This document shows positions 31,659-42,039 of a stretch of DNA of 64,000 nt, one piece after another. This DNA is from Chlorops oryzae (taxonomy: Eukaryota > Arthropoda > Insecta > Diptera > Chloropidae). Numbering within the stretch: the stretch's first letter is position 1; each line of letters opens with the position of its first letter. The stretch lies in contig CM035808.1 in assembly GCA_020466095.1 (NCBI GenBank), forward strand, positions 72,471,188-72,535,187, in the 5' to 3' direction. The position numbers and the translations under genes are program-made. The notes beneath the pieces were generated by a model. It had not been told where the DNA came from, made no database searches, and saw nothing but the letters and a program-made list of their open reading frames with translations.

Positions 31659-31987
31659 TGTTCAGCTCAACAGATTGACAACCCTTTTTATATCTCGCCC
31701 AAGGAGAAATTAAGAGAAGGAGAAAGAGAAGAATTCAAAAATGCTCTGTTCACTTTCCAATAGGCTTAGTTTAGATTTAAGCACGACGAACTTCGAAAGA
31801 ACAGTTCGTGTTTCTCCATCCTACCAACAGGTAATAAGGCGCTCTATCGCTCAAAACTAACAATTCGTGTTTCCTTATTTCTAATTTGGATTTTTCTTTC
31901 TTTCCATCGGTGAATTTGATTTGTTGCTCTGCACGAGTCAAACTCAATTACATAAATTTACAGTCCACCCATTTCGAGGAGAAAACA
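31659..31987 (+). repeat. BEL 3' LTR (329 bp)
   Basis: Immediately preceded by CTGCAAGGCGGGCGGCGA, the motif that precedes every BEL 3' LTR in this window. Ends at CA 31987. Confidence 0.9.
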
Positions 31988-32317
31988 TTGCTCCCGGGGT
32001 CGTCCGGCTCTTACAACAGTCTTAATTGAGTTTCAAAAAGACTTTAAGAAGAGTGTGTTTTTGTTTGAAAAGGGACACACGTTTAGAGTAAAGTATAATC
32101 GAACTGTGTTTTTAGAGTTTTATTATACTCTTTTAAGACTTTTTTTAAAGTGTTATTGCACTCTTTTTAAAGTTTTTTATGCTCTTTTTTGAAGTATGAA
32201 AATAGTGTTTTTCAGTCTAAATGAGACGTAAATCAACTCGCCTTCTTACTATTATTTTTACCCCTATTTCTGCGTTTTATTGAAATTAAAATCATTTTTT
32301 TTTCACGTAGTTTTTTT
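31988..32317. other. Non-coding, AGAGTGTTTT-rich subterminal region
   Basis: Repeated AGAGTGTTTTT, AAGACTTT and TACTCTTTTAAGAC words, matched by similar words at 33950-34100. Probably an interior part of the outer element. Confidence 0.45.
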
Positions 32318-32740
32318 TTATTTTCTTCCAATATCTCGTATCGTTTCGAAATCCTCAAAAGCACGCTCAGTTTTGAATGGCTTCATCGGCATAGAATTTT
32401 CTTGCATCGAGCCCGCAACTTGTTTTCTAATGGCTATGAATTCCAGCAGAATCCGCTGCTGCACCTTCTCTATTGATTTCATCTCCACAGTGAGCTCATT
32501 CTGCTTCGTACGATATTCTCTTACATTTTCTGCTATTGTTTCTAATTTACCGGTATGTAGTAACACATATATATAAATATAAACATATAAGAATCAGAGT
32601 GAAGGAGTTTTATGAATTCTTACCATTCTCATTTGATACATGGTCAACATCGCTGATTTTGTTTTCTTCTGGTGGTATGTTTTCGGTATGGTCGCAGTAA
32701 TCCTCGTTCACTGGGTAAAAACTGACGCAGCTGTTTTCTT
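32318..32740 (-). pseudogene. Captured two-exon gene fragment (coiled-coil, possibly DUF4806-like)
   Basis: Minus-strand exon A (about 32740-32624) encodes FYPVNEDYCDHTENIPPEEN and ends in a donor, GAGAATG|GTAAGA. After an 82-bp intron exon B starts at 32541 behind a TAG acceptor, and the phases agree. Exon B encodes a helical REYRTKQNELTVEMKSIEKV followed by KPFKTERAFEDFETI, which resembles the beginning of a DUF4806-type domain. It then hits a stop after IGRK (32315). It lies head to head with the mariner transposase, in antisense. Copies are at 37555 and 38055. A captured host gene piece is the simplest reading; the family call is tentative. Confidence 0.55.
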
Positions 32741-32759
32741 CGAGATATATATATATTTG

Positions 32760-33944
32760 ACGTCTGTTAGTCAATTAGTTTGTGAGATAGAGCGTCTTTT
32801 GTGAAGCAACTTTTGTTATTGTGAAAAAAATGGAAAAAAAGAAATTTCGTGTTTTGATAAAATACTGTTTTCTGAAGGGAAAAAATACAGTGGAAGCAAA
32901 AACTTGGCTTGATAATGAGTTTCCGGACTCTGCCCCAGGAAAATCAACAATAATTGATTGGTATGCAAAATTCAAGCGTGGTGAAATGAGCACGGAGGAC
33001 GGTGAACGCAGTGGACGCCCGAAAGAGGTGGTTACCGACGAAAACATCAAAAAAATTCACAAAATGATTTTTAATGACCGTAAAATGAAGTTGCTCGAGA
33101 TAGCAGAGGCCTTAAAGATATCAAAGGAACGTGTTGGTCATATCATTCATCAATATTTGGATATGAAAAAGCTCTGTGCAAAATGGGTGCCGCGCGAGCT
33201 CACATTTGACCAAAAACAACAACGTGTTGATGATTCTGAGTGGTGTTTGCAGCTGTTAACTCGCAATACACCCGGGTGTTTGCGTCGATATGTGACAATG
33301 GATGAAACATGGCTCTATCACTACACTCCTGAGTCCAATCGACAGTCGGCTGAGTGGACAGCAATCGGTGAACCGTCTCCGAAGCGTGGAAAGACTCAAA
33401 AGTCCGCTGGCAAAGTAAAGGCCTCTGTTTTTTGGGATGGGCATGGAAAAATTTTTATCGATTATCTTGCGAAGGGAAAAACCATCAACAGTGACTATTA
33501 TATGTCGTTATTGGAGCGTTTGAAGGTCGAAATCGCGGCAAAACGGCCCCATATGAAGAAGAAAAAAGTTTTGTTCCACCAAGACAACGCACCGTGCCAC
33601 AAGTCATTGAGAACGATGGCAAAAATTCATGAATTAGGCTTCGAATTGCTTCCCCACCCACCGTATTCTCCAGATCTGGCCCCCAGTGACTTTTTCTTGT
33701 TCTCAGACCTCAAAAGGATGCTCGCAGGGAAAAAATTTGGCTGCAATGAAGAGGTGATCGCCGAAACTGAGGCCTATTTTGAGGCAAAACCGAAGGAGTA
33801 CTACCAAAATGATATCAAAAAATTGGAAGGTCATTATAATCGTTGTATCGCTCTTAAAGGGAACTATGTTGAATAATAAAAACGAATTTTGACAAAAAAA
33901 ATGTGTTTTTCTTTGTTAGACCGGGGACTTATCAGCCAACCTGT
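32760..33944 (+). mobile_element. Himar1-like mariner, 5' terminus missing
   Basis: The right terminal repeat AGACCGGGGACTTATCAGCC (33918-33944, 27 bp) is the irritans-subfamily mariner end and is followed by TA. The expected left terminal repeat is absent: upstream of the transposase the mariner leader (AGTCAATTAGTTTGTGAGA) runs only to about 32765 and joins the captured gene fragment. Without a left end the element cannot move by itself, but its protein could act in trans. Confidence 0.9.
32830..33876 (+). CDS. Mariner transposase, irritans subfamily, full-length ORF
   Basis: A 348-codon uninterrupted ORF from ATG 32830, the usual length for Himar1-type transposase. It opens MEKKKFRVLIKYCFLKGK (paired-like HTH region, with the linker WVPRELTFDQKQ at the domain boundary). 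The DD34D catalytic centre is visible: VTMDETW, LFHQDNAPCHKS and PYSPDLAPSDFF. Himar1 was described from the horn fly Haematobia irritans and is active in vitro; this protein appears very similar but has several changes at otherwise conserved positions (for example GHGKIFIDYLAKG). Whether it is catalytically active is unknown. Confidence 0.93.
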   Translation: MEKKKFRVLIKYCFLKGKNTVEAKTWLDNEFPDSAPGKSTIIDWYAKFKRGEMSTEDGERSGRPKEVVTDENIKKIHKMIFNDRKMKLLEIAEALKISKERVGHIIHQYLDMKKLCAKWVPRELTFDQKQQRVDDSEWCLQLLTRNTPGCLRRYVTMDETWLYHYTPESNRQSAEWTAIGEPSPKRGKTQKSAGKVKASVFWDGHGKIFIDYLAKGKTINSDYYMSLLERLKVEIAAKRPHMKKKKVLFHQDNAPCHKSLRTMAKIHELGFELLPHPPYSPDLAPSDFFLFSDLKRMLAGKKFGCNEEVIAETEAYFEAKPKEYYQNDIKKLEGHYNRCIALKGNYVE

Positions 33945-34139
33945 TAAAGCCTGTTAAGAGTGTTTTTATACTCAAAAATAATACAGTAAAAGGACGGTCA
34001 AATGAATAATTCATTTGTACTTTTTTATGACTCTTATTTATGAGGGCTTTAAAATCAGTATAAATTAAAACTCTTTTTAGACTCTAAAATTTTCAGACTC
34101 AAAAAAATGTTTACCGAGAACTTATCATTTTGATATGAA

Positions 34140-34200
34140 TTCTTGTAAAAAATAAGGTCGGAGGGTTCGATCCCTGCTTCAGCGAGCGTATTTTTTTGTG
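34140..34200 (+). repeat. tRNA-like B-box fragment
   Basis: GGAGGGTTCGATCCCTGC (B-box-like, about 34157) is followed by GCGAGCGTATTTTTT. Same family ending as 19600-19675; duplicated at 39840-39900. Confidence 0.4.
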
Positions 34201-34299
34201 AAAAGTATTTAATTTAACATTTAAATTATTTCAAAAACTGAGAAATAAAACATTTAACGATATTTTTATGCTTAAAAATTTTGAAAAAACAATTGTATA

Positions 34300-34475
34300 G
34301 GAATTTTTTAAATGGGCTTACTTATTTGGTTGGCAACTTACTTCCTGTTCCCCGTATTTTTTCCTTAAAATTCACTTGCCTGTTTTATTCTCCATTTTTC
34401 CACTATTTCTTTACTTTCGAACTAGGACCGTCCAGATTCCAAATCTAGCACTCTTCAACTATGCCATCGCAAGAT
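34300..34475 (-). mobile_element. tRNA-derived SINE-like element
   Basis: Read on the minus strand there is an A-box-like TGGCATAGTTG (34466-34456) and a B-box-like AGTTCGAAAG (about 34422-34413) with about 34 bp between them, the spacing of a tRNA-type promoter. The tRNA-like head (AGATTTGGAATCTGGACGG) gives an anticodon-arm-like stretch. The 3' end is unclear. Duplicated at about 40000-40172. Confidence 0.5.
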
Positions 34476-34528
34476 ATGATTTGAGCTTGCTAGTTATATT
34501 ATATCAATGTAAGTGAAAAACCACTGCA

Positions 34529-34529
<1 letters not shown>

Positions 34530-34573
<44 letters not shown>

Positions 34574-34590
34574 TATATTATATATACTCG
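34530..34590. repeat. (TA)n microsatellite, right end of duplicated segment copy 1
   Basis: Pure TA run. Homology between the two copies of the segmental duplication ends here and at 40227. Confidence 0.9.
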
Positions 34591-35223
34591 ATTTTTAGGG
34601 GGAAAAAGTCCAAAGGCATATATATGATTTTCGGATTCTATGGGTCAAAATAAGAAACTTTGCCCAAGAAACCATACCTCTAAAATGAATTCTGATGTTC
34701 CTCGTTTTAATCGGTAGGTACCCAAATGGGCAAATGTAGAAAAATCGTGTTTTAAACCATTTAAAGCGTTAGGGGTTGCTCCAATCGAGTCCAAATGTAT
34801 GACGGACCCCCCCACCAACTTTCGACGGCCGACCCTCCCATGCCAGTGGTGCAACTCCCGAACCCCCCCTTAGGGGGCGCCCCATATAAAAATATCGAAA
34901 AAGCACCATTTTTGGCTCTCTACATGACAAAAATTAATTGAAATGGCTATTATTTTTCCGCACAAATGAAGTTTCTAGAAAAAAAAAGGTTTTTTTTTTG
35001 TTTGTGGATTTTTATTTTTCTCTTAAAAATTTATGTAATCACAACATACGATAGAAATTAAAGAATTATTGTTTGAAGTGAATGAATGGATGAATGAATG
35101 AATGAATGTAATATCACACAATTATTGTTTGAAGTCTTTTTTGGTTTCAACCCTGGGTAATTTCGCACGGCTCTCCAATGTTGCCTCCATAACAGCCTCT
35201 ACATTTTCCGGTATTACTCGTTT
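34591..35223. other. Unique spacer between duplicated segments
   Basis: No gene recognised. Contains a short TGAATGAATG array (about 35080-35107) and a C-rich run (34806-34812, 34864-34870). The open frame at 34645-34854 (minus) shows no features. Confidence 0.5.
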
Positions 35224-36775
35224 GATATCAACATAGAAGCAACAGCCTTAGTGTTGCCCAAAATTACAGGCGATCACCCCTCCTGCACCATCGACCCTTC
35301 TTCCTTTTTGAATTTGCCTAATATTTCACTGGCAGACAAAAATTTTGCGAAAAAATCTTCCGTTGATGTCCTTATTGGGGCCGATCTACTTCCAACAGTT
35401 CTTCGTAGTGGTATAAAACGAAATATTTGCGGGTCTCTGATAGCTCAAGAGACAACTTTCGGGTGGGTTTTGACAGGTCTAATAAATCCACCAAGTTCTA
35501 TTTCTATAGCCGCGAACTTCTGTTCGTGTGCTATCATACCTTTAGAAAAGGCTATAACGCGTTTTTGGGAGGTGGATGATCTGCCGCAGCAGAGACTCGA
35601 ATCTGACGAAGATCGTTACTGTGAAGATTTATTTAAACGGACCACTAAAAGAAATGAAAAGGGGTGCTATGTAGTCTCGTTACCTTTTAAAATAGATTTC
35701 CCAACAAAAATTCAGATAGGTGCGTCTCGTAAAATTGCATTAGCACAGTTTCTCCGCAATGAAGCTCGGTTGAATAGAAATGCACACGCCAAAGGAGAAT
35801 ATGACGGGGTGCTTCGGGAATACTTAGCTCTCGGGCATATGGTTCCGGTTGAACACAATCCTGCGGTGTCTTTTGAGTCCACTTTCTATTTGCCTCACCA
35901 TGCGGTGATCAAAGCCGAAAGTACCACCGCGAAAGTTAGAGTTGTGGTTCAATGCGTCAAGTCCGTCCGATAATTCGGTGAGTCTCAATGACGTATTATA
36001 TACCGGTCCTGAGTTGCAATCGGATCTGACTCTTCTTATTCTCCAATGGCGCTTTTTCCGTTATGTTTTCAACGCTGATATCCAAAAGATGTATAGACAG
36101 ATTTTAGTGACACCCAGTCAAACTTCATTCCAAAGAATTTTGTTCCGTCAGGCCGCAGGAAACGAAGTGGAGGACTTCGAACTAAAAACCGTTACTTTTG
36201 GCATTAATTGTGCACCTCACCTCGCTATTCGCACACTTCTGCAATTAGCAGAAGATGTGAAGGAATCTCTTCCCTTAGCCAGCGATAAATTAAAAAATTA
36301 CATGTATGTCGACGATGTTTTGGCAGGCGGTCATTCTATAGATTCAACTATTGCAGCCCGCGACGAGTTGACTGTCGCTCTAAATTCGGCCGGATTTCCA
36401 TTACGAAAATGAGCGTCTAATTCCCTGGAAATATTGCAAGATGTTCCTAAGGATCACCTTCTACGGGAAGCATTTCTCTCGTTGAACGAGCATAGTGTTG
36501 CTAAAACTCTTGGCATTCGTTGGAGTGCCGAGTCCGATATATTTTATTTCCACCCAGACCCCTTGCCAGATCAGCCCAAATACACCAAAAGAGAAATTCT
36601 GTCGCAAATCTCCAAATTGTTCGATCCTGCCGGTTGGCTTACGCCCATTATAATTTGTGCAAAAATGTTGATGCAGGAAATTTGGTTAGCTCGTATCGAC
36701 TGGGATGTTCCTCTTTCTTTACACATATGCAAACGACAATTGATTTACTCCTTATCCTTTCCAGAATTCATATGA
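35224..36775 (+). pseudogene. BEL pol fragment, copy 2
   Basis: Second copy of the protease-to-RT region, starting within the region that follows the protease motif. It carries the same TGA after RT (36410-36412) and the same missing RNase H and integrase. An extra G near 35946 adds a frameshift absent from copy 1. There is no 5' LTR or Gag. Confidence 0.9.
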
Positions 36776-36893
36776 TCGTTTTTGAATGCTTCTCTTTCAC
36801 CATTGCCATGGGCCACGCATCAGAGCTTCATTGCCACCTTTTTCCGAGAACTCAGTCGACACTTATTGCAGTGTCCTGCAAGGCGGGCGGCGA

Positions 36894-37222
36894 TGTTCAG
36901 CTCAACAGATTGACAACCCTTTTTATATCTCGCCCAAGGAGAAATTAAGAGAAGGAGAAAGAGAAGAATTCAAAAATGCTCTGTTCACTTTCCAATAGGC
37001 TTAGTTTAGATTTAAGCACGACGAACTTCGAAAGAACAGTTCGTGTTTCTCCATCCTACCAACAGGTAATAAGGCGCTCTATCGCTCAAAACTAACAATT
37101 CGTGTTTCCTTATTTCTAATTTGGATTTTTCTTTCTTTCCATCGGTGAATTTGATTTGTTGCTCTGCACGAGTCAAACTCAATTACATAAATTTACAGTC
37201 CACCCATTTCGAGGAGAAAACA
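36894..37222 (+). repeat. BEL 3' LTR, copy 2
   Basis: Same 329-bp LTR as 31659-31987, with the same GGCGGGCGGCGA preceding motif. Confidence 0.92.
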
Positions 37223-37554
37223 TTGCTCCCGGGGTCGTCCGGCTCTTACAACAGTCTTAATTGAGTTTCAAAAAGACTTTAAGAAGAGTGTGTTTTTGTT
37301 TGAAAAGGGACACACGTTTAGAGTAGAGTATAATCGAACTGTGTTTTTAGAGTTTTATTATACTCTTTTAAGACTTTTTTTAAAGTGTTATTGCACTCTT
37401 TTTAAAGTTTTTTTATGCTCTTTTTTGAAGTATGAAAATAGTGTTTTTTCAGTCTAAATGAGACGTAAATCAACTCGCCTTCTTACTACTATTTTTACCC
37501 CTATTTCTGCGTTTCATTGAAATTAAAATCATTTTTTTTTCACGTAGTTTTTTT

Positions 37555-37980
37555 TTATTTTCTTCCAATATCTCGTCTCGTTTCGAAATCCTCAAAGGCA
37601 CGCTCAGTTTTGAATGGCTTCATCGGCATAGAATTTTCTTGCATCGAACCCGCAACTTGTTTTCTAATGGCTATGAATTCCAGCAGAATCCGCTGCTGCA
37701 CCTTCTCTATTGATTTCATCACCACAGTGAGCTCATTCTGCTTCGTACGATATTCTCTTACATTTTCTGCTATTGTTTCTAATTTACCGGTATGTAGTAA
37801 CACATATATATAAATATAAACATATAAGAATCAGAGTGAAGGAGTTTTATGAATTCTTACCATTCTCATTTGATACATGGTCAACATCGCTGATTTTGTT
37901 TTCTTCTGGTGGTATGTTTTCGGTATGGTCGCAGTAATCCTCGTTCACTGGGTAAAAACTGACGCAGCTGTTTTCTTCGA
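37555..37980 (-). pseudogene. Captured gene fragment, copy 2a
   Basis: Same two-exon antisense fragment as 32318-32740 with the same splice sites and a few substitutions (for example V for E after ELTV). Confidence 0.6.
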
Positions 37981-38516
37981 GATATATATATATTTGACGT
38001 CTGTTAGTCAATTAGTTTGTGAGATAGAGCGTCTTTTGTGAAGCAACTTTTGTTTTGGCACGCTCAGTTTTGAATGGCTTCATCGGCATAGAATTTTCTT
38101 GCATCGAGTCCGCAACTTGTTTTCTAATGGCTATGAATTCCAGCAGAATCCGCTGCTGCACCTTCTCTATTGATTTCATCACCACAGTGAGCTCATTCTG
38201 CTTCGTACGATATTCTCTTACATTTTCTGCTATTGTTTCTAATTTACCGGTATGTAGTAACACATAATATATAAATATAAACATATAAGAATCAGAGTGA
38301 AGGAGTTTTATGAATTCTTACCATTCTCATTTGATACATGGTCAACATCGCTGATTTTGTTTTCTTCTGGTGGTATGTTTTCGGTATGGTCGCAGTAATC
38401 CTCGTTCACTGGGTAAAAACTGACGCAGCTGTTTTCTTCGAGATATATATATATTTGACGTCTGTTAGTCAATTAGTTTGTGAGATAGAGCGTCTTTTGT
38501 GAAGCAACTTTTGTTA
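37597..38516 (+). repeat. 460-bp tandem duplication
   Basis: Unit 1 is 37597-38056 and unit 2 is 38057-38516. Each starts GGCACGCTCAG and ends in the mariner leader (GAAGCAACTTTTGTT). It therefore doubles most of the captured gene fragment together with the first bases of mariner. It is present only in copy 2 of the segmental duplication. Confidence 0.92.
38055..38445 (-). pseudogene. Captured gene fragment, copy 2b (truncated)
   Basis: Third copy of the fragment; its 3' exon ends at KTERA and runs into mariner leader sequence at the duplication junction. The splice junction between its two exons is retained. Confidence 0.55.
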
Positions 38517-38526
38517 TTGTGAAAAA

Positions 38527-39572
38527 ATGGAAAAAAAGAAATTTCGTGTTTTGATAAAATACTGTTTTCTGAAGGGAAAAAATACAGTGGAAGCAAAAAC
38601 TTGGCTTGATAATGAGTTTCCGGACTCTGCCCCAGGAAAATCAACAATAATTGATTGGTATGCAAAATTCAAGCGTGGTGAAATGAGCACGGAGGACGGT
38701 GAACGCAGTGGACGCCCGAAAGAGGTGGTTACCGACGAAAACATCAAAAAAATTCACAAAATGATTTTGAATGACCGTAAAATGAAGTTGATCGAGATAG
38801 CAGAGGCCTTAAAGATATCAAAGGAACGTGTTGGTCATATCATTCATCAATATTTGGATATGAAAAAGCTCTGTGCAAAATGGGTGCCGCGCGAGCTCAC
38901 ATTTGACCAAAAACAACAACGTGTTGATGATTCTGAGCAGTGTTTGCAGCTGTTAACTCGCAATACACCCGAGTTTTTGCGTCGATATGTGACAATGGAT
39001 GAAACATGGCTCTATCACTACACTCCTGAGTCCAATCGACAGTCGGCTGAGTGGACAGCAATCGGTGAACCGTCTCCGAAGCGTGGAAAGACTCAAAAGT
39101 CCGCTGGCAAAGTAAAGGCCTCTGTTTTTTGGGACGGGCATGGAATAATTTTTATCGATTATCTTGAGAAGGGAAAAACCATCAACAGTGACTATTATAT
39201 GTCGTTAGTGGAGGTTTGAAGGTCGAAATCGCGGCAAAACGGCCCCATATGAAGAAGAAAAAAGTTTTGTTCCACCAAGACAACGCACCGTGCCACAAGT
39301 CATTGAGAACGATGGCAAAAATTCATGAATTAGGCTTCGAATTGCTTCCCCACCCACCGTATTCTCCAGATCTGGCCCCCAGCGACTTTTTCTTGTTCTC
39401 AGACCTCAAAAGGATGTTCGCAGGGAAAAAAATTGGCGGCAATGAAGAGGTGATCGCCGAAACTGAGGCCTATTTTGAGGCAAAACCGAAGGAGTACTAC
39501 CAAAATGATATCAAAAAATTGGAAGGTCATTATAATCGTTGTATCGCTCTTAAAGGGAACTATGTTGAATAA
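38527..39572 (+). pseudogene. Mariner transposase copy 2, frameshifted
   Basis: Same transposase as 32830-33876. It reads from ATG 38527 until a one-base deletion near 39210 (GGAGCG to GGAGG context) shifts the frame; the remainder continues at 39216-39572. All three catalytic Asp codons are still present but split between frames. At several positions (DNRKMKLIEI-type residues, FIDYLEKGK) this copy is closer to the family consensus than copy 1. Confidence 0.92.
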
Positions 39573-39613
39573 TAAAAACGAATTTTGACAAAAAAAATGT
39601 GTTTTTCTTTGTT

Positions 39614-39640
39614 AGACCGGGGACTTATCAGCCAACCTGT
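39614..39640 (-). repeat. Mariner right terminal repeat, copy 2
   Basis: The 27-bp end AGACCGGGGACTTATCAGCC... is identical to copy 1 and followed by TA. Confidence 0.9.
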
Positions 39641-39999
39641 TAAAGCCTGTTAAGAGTGTTTTTATACTCAAAAATAATACAGTAAAAGGACGGTCAAATG
39701 AATAATTCATTTGTATTTTTTTATGACTCTTATTTATGAGGGCTTTAAAATCAGTATAAATTAAAACTCTTTTTAGACTCTAAAATTTTCAGACTCAAAA
39801 AAATGTTTACCGAGAACTTATCATTTTGATATGAATTCTTGTAAAAAATAAGGTCGGAGGGTTCGATCCCTGCTTCAGCGAGCGTATTTTTTTGTGAAAA
39901 GAATTTAATTTAACATTTAAATTATTTCAAAAACTGAGAAATAAAACATTTAACGATATTTTTACGCTTAAAAATTTTTAAAAAACAATTGTATAGGAA

Positions 40000-40172
40000 T
40001 TTTTTAAATGGGCTTACTTATTTGGTTGGCAACTTACTTCCTGTTCCCCGTATTTTTTCCTTAAAATTCACTTGCCTGTTTTATTCTCCATTTTTCCACT
40101 ATTTCTTTACTTTCGAACTCGGACCGTCCAGATTCCAAATCTAGCACTCTTCAACTATGCCATCGCAAGATA
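40000..40172 (-). mobile_element. tRNA-derived SINE-like element, copy 2
   Basis: Second copy of the element at 34300-34475, with one change in the B-box region (GAACTCGGACC against GAACTAGGACC). Confidence 0.5.
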
Positions 40173-40225
40173 TGATTTGAGCTTGCTAGTTATATTATAT
40201 CAATGTAAGTGAAAAACCACTGCAG

Positions 40226-40328
<103 letters not shown>

Positions 40329-41055
40329 CAGGGTGTTCCATACTCGATGGAACAAAAAAAAGGAGGTGATAGGGGGGGTCCAGACGGACCAAAAATCGTA
40401 TGGCAGGGGGGGGTCGCAAATGAACCCCTGAGGAGTTACATGCAAAAAACAATATTTTGGTTTTTTCACTGGTGCTCCTCACTTACAGGCCGTAAATTCA
40501 AAATCAAATATGATATGAAAAGCTTGGCGGTTTTCCGTTAACACTGTATACTACGATTTTAAATAATTCAACTCCGTTTTCTCTGGTACTACCATCTAAG
40601 CCTAAAATAGTGAAATTTTGGCTTTTAAAGTGATTTAATTCAAAAGAAATACGATCGAGCCTCTTTTTTTTACTCTTTTCGAAAACTTTGAGTTTTTCCC
40701 GTCAATTTGATACCATGGTTGCTAAAAAAAAGTTTCACAATCAATGCAAAACTAAGGTTTGAAAATAATTATTTTGTATTTTTGACTCCCAGAAAAGTTA
40801 TTTTAATCAAATTTATTGAGCACACTTTTAGGCAGCATGAGAAAAAGAAAAATCTAAGAAATTTAAAAATTTCTGAATAGTGTTTTAGTTTTACATATCC
40901 GCCTAAAAGTATGCTCACGAATTTAGTCGAATTCTTTCCGCGCCTCTAGCTCCTTACGAGTGCAAGATGAAACCCCCTTTCGATACAATTTTTTGCTTGT
41001 ATGGGTTCCCCCTATCACCTCCTCTTTTTTTATCCATTGAGTATGGAACACCCTG
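40329..41055. mobile_element. TIR element inserted in TA repeat (727 bp)
   Basis: The ends CAGGGTGTTCCATACTCGAT and ATTGAGTATGGAACACCCTG are inverted and continue into matching AAAAAAAGGAGGTGATAGGG blocks, giving terminal repeats of about 50 bp. TA flanks both sides. The family is mariner/Tc1-like by target choice. The interior is AT-rich without a transposase. Confidence 0.88.
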
Positions 41056-41729
41056 TATATATATATAATATTATATTATCTATATTATTATAGAAATAAT
41101 TTATAATATCATATATAATATATACGATATGATAGATATCACATATATTAGTGGTATTCATGCAGCTTCGCAAATTATGGCAAATGAGAAATTTTGCACA
41201 CAGCTGTTAAAACTTTTATGAAAATTTACGATGGAAAAAGTTGTGAAGGCATTTGTGGAGGTATATGAGTTAAAGATAACATATATGATATTATATATGA
41301 TGATAGTTGACAGCTTGTTTAATGAGTCAATGTCCTAAATAACGGTTTTAGGTCCAAATCTCCAAATATAGAGCCATTCTCAAAAAGCTTTTGCAATATT
41401 TGAGTTCCTCACACTAAACTACGTCAAAAACAACTGTCAGTTTCCCAGATCCAAAACCGTGTGTACTTGTGTAATTAAAAAGATGAGAATATTTCAATTC
41501 AAAGTATATTTGAATAATAAACAGGGTCATGAGGAGGTCTTTATATCATATTAAATGTTTTTGTTGTTATATAAAAGCATGTTCACAACATTTCGCACCT
41601 TTGCTTATAATTCGGTACAATTCAACATATTTTTAATCAATTTTTTTATGGACGATTGAATTTATCTGTAACAAACCCAACACATAGAGAAGTAACGTTT
41701 ATATTGACCATGTAGGAGTGTAGGTCTAA
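41056..41729. other. AT-rich spacer with a TIR fragment
   Basis: Contains TA-rich sequence and, at 41149, AGTGGTATTCATGC, the terminus of the 7946-9522 element family, without its other end. No gene is seen. Confidence 0.5.
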
Positions 41730-42039
41730 AGGTAGAAACAATCACGCACTGCGCCGCAGTGCCATCTGTCACATAGAAATCAAAATGTATGAAAATGTAT
41801 GAAAGCAGACACTCAAAAAACTAGCATGGCATAGCGTTCTATAGATTTAAGATTTCTATGCTAATTTGACAGCTGTAGTGTTGCCATTGTTTGGAGACTT
41901 GCACTTATTTCTGGCAGAGCTGCCCTTTATAGTTCATTTATATATTATTTTGCTGTGTGTCACTGTTTGCTACAAATTTTCTCTATGCCATGTCATGCCA
42001 TGCCACGCAGTGCGCCGCAGTGCGTGAGTGTTTCTACCT
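41730..42039. mobile_element. Harbinger-type MITE (310 bp), TSD TAA
   Basis: The ends AGGTAGAAACAATCACGCAC and the inverse, GTGCGTGAGTGTTTCTACCT, are flanked by TAA (41727-41729 and 42040-42042). The terminal repeats run about 33 bp and include the small palindrome GCACTGCGCCGCAGTGC. Confidence 0.88.

Larger units (their letters stand above)
27504..31987 (+). mobile_element. BEL/Pao retrotransposon, deleted for RNase H and integrase
   Basis: LTRs at 27504-27831 and 31659-31987 begin TGTTCAGCTCAACAG and end GAGAAAACA. They differ at about 3% of positions by eye, so the copy is moderately old. A primer-binding-site-like TGGTCCTTCGAGCCGGAT follows the 5' LTR (27835). Gag starts at 28390, zinc knuckles, protease and RT follow, and the coding region stops at 31540 in the post-RT region. 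About 118 bp later the 3' LTR begins, so RNase H and integrase are deleted. The flanks (ACAGT and TTGCT) do not match, so no TSD is left. Confidence 0.9.
27443..34115. mobile_element. Candidate outer DNA element enclosing BEL, gene fragment and mariner
   Basis: The left end reads CCCAGCAAACATTT..TTTTTTTTGACTAC and then TTTTAGACTCTAAA. The right end, in reverse complement, reads CTCGGTAAACATTTTTTTGA and then TTTTAGAGTCTAAA. The stretches just inside (32020-32230 and 33950-34100) share AGAGTGTTTTTATACTC and AAGACTTT words. I read this as an older non-autonomous element into which BEL (27504) and mariner inserted and which carries the captured gene fragment. The ends are imperfect and no TSD is identified. 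Confidence 0.45.

Noticed and set aside
31285..31763. Open frames overlapping the end of BEL pol
   Set aside because: Shadows of the pol reading and the LTR; no independent motifs.
32830..33876. Vector contamination by laboratory Himar1
   Set aside because: The left end is missing, several residues differ from the expected protein, and a second diverged copy with its own frameshift lies nearby in the same context; a natural element fits better.
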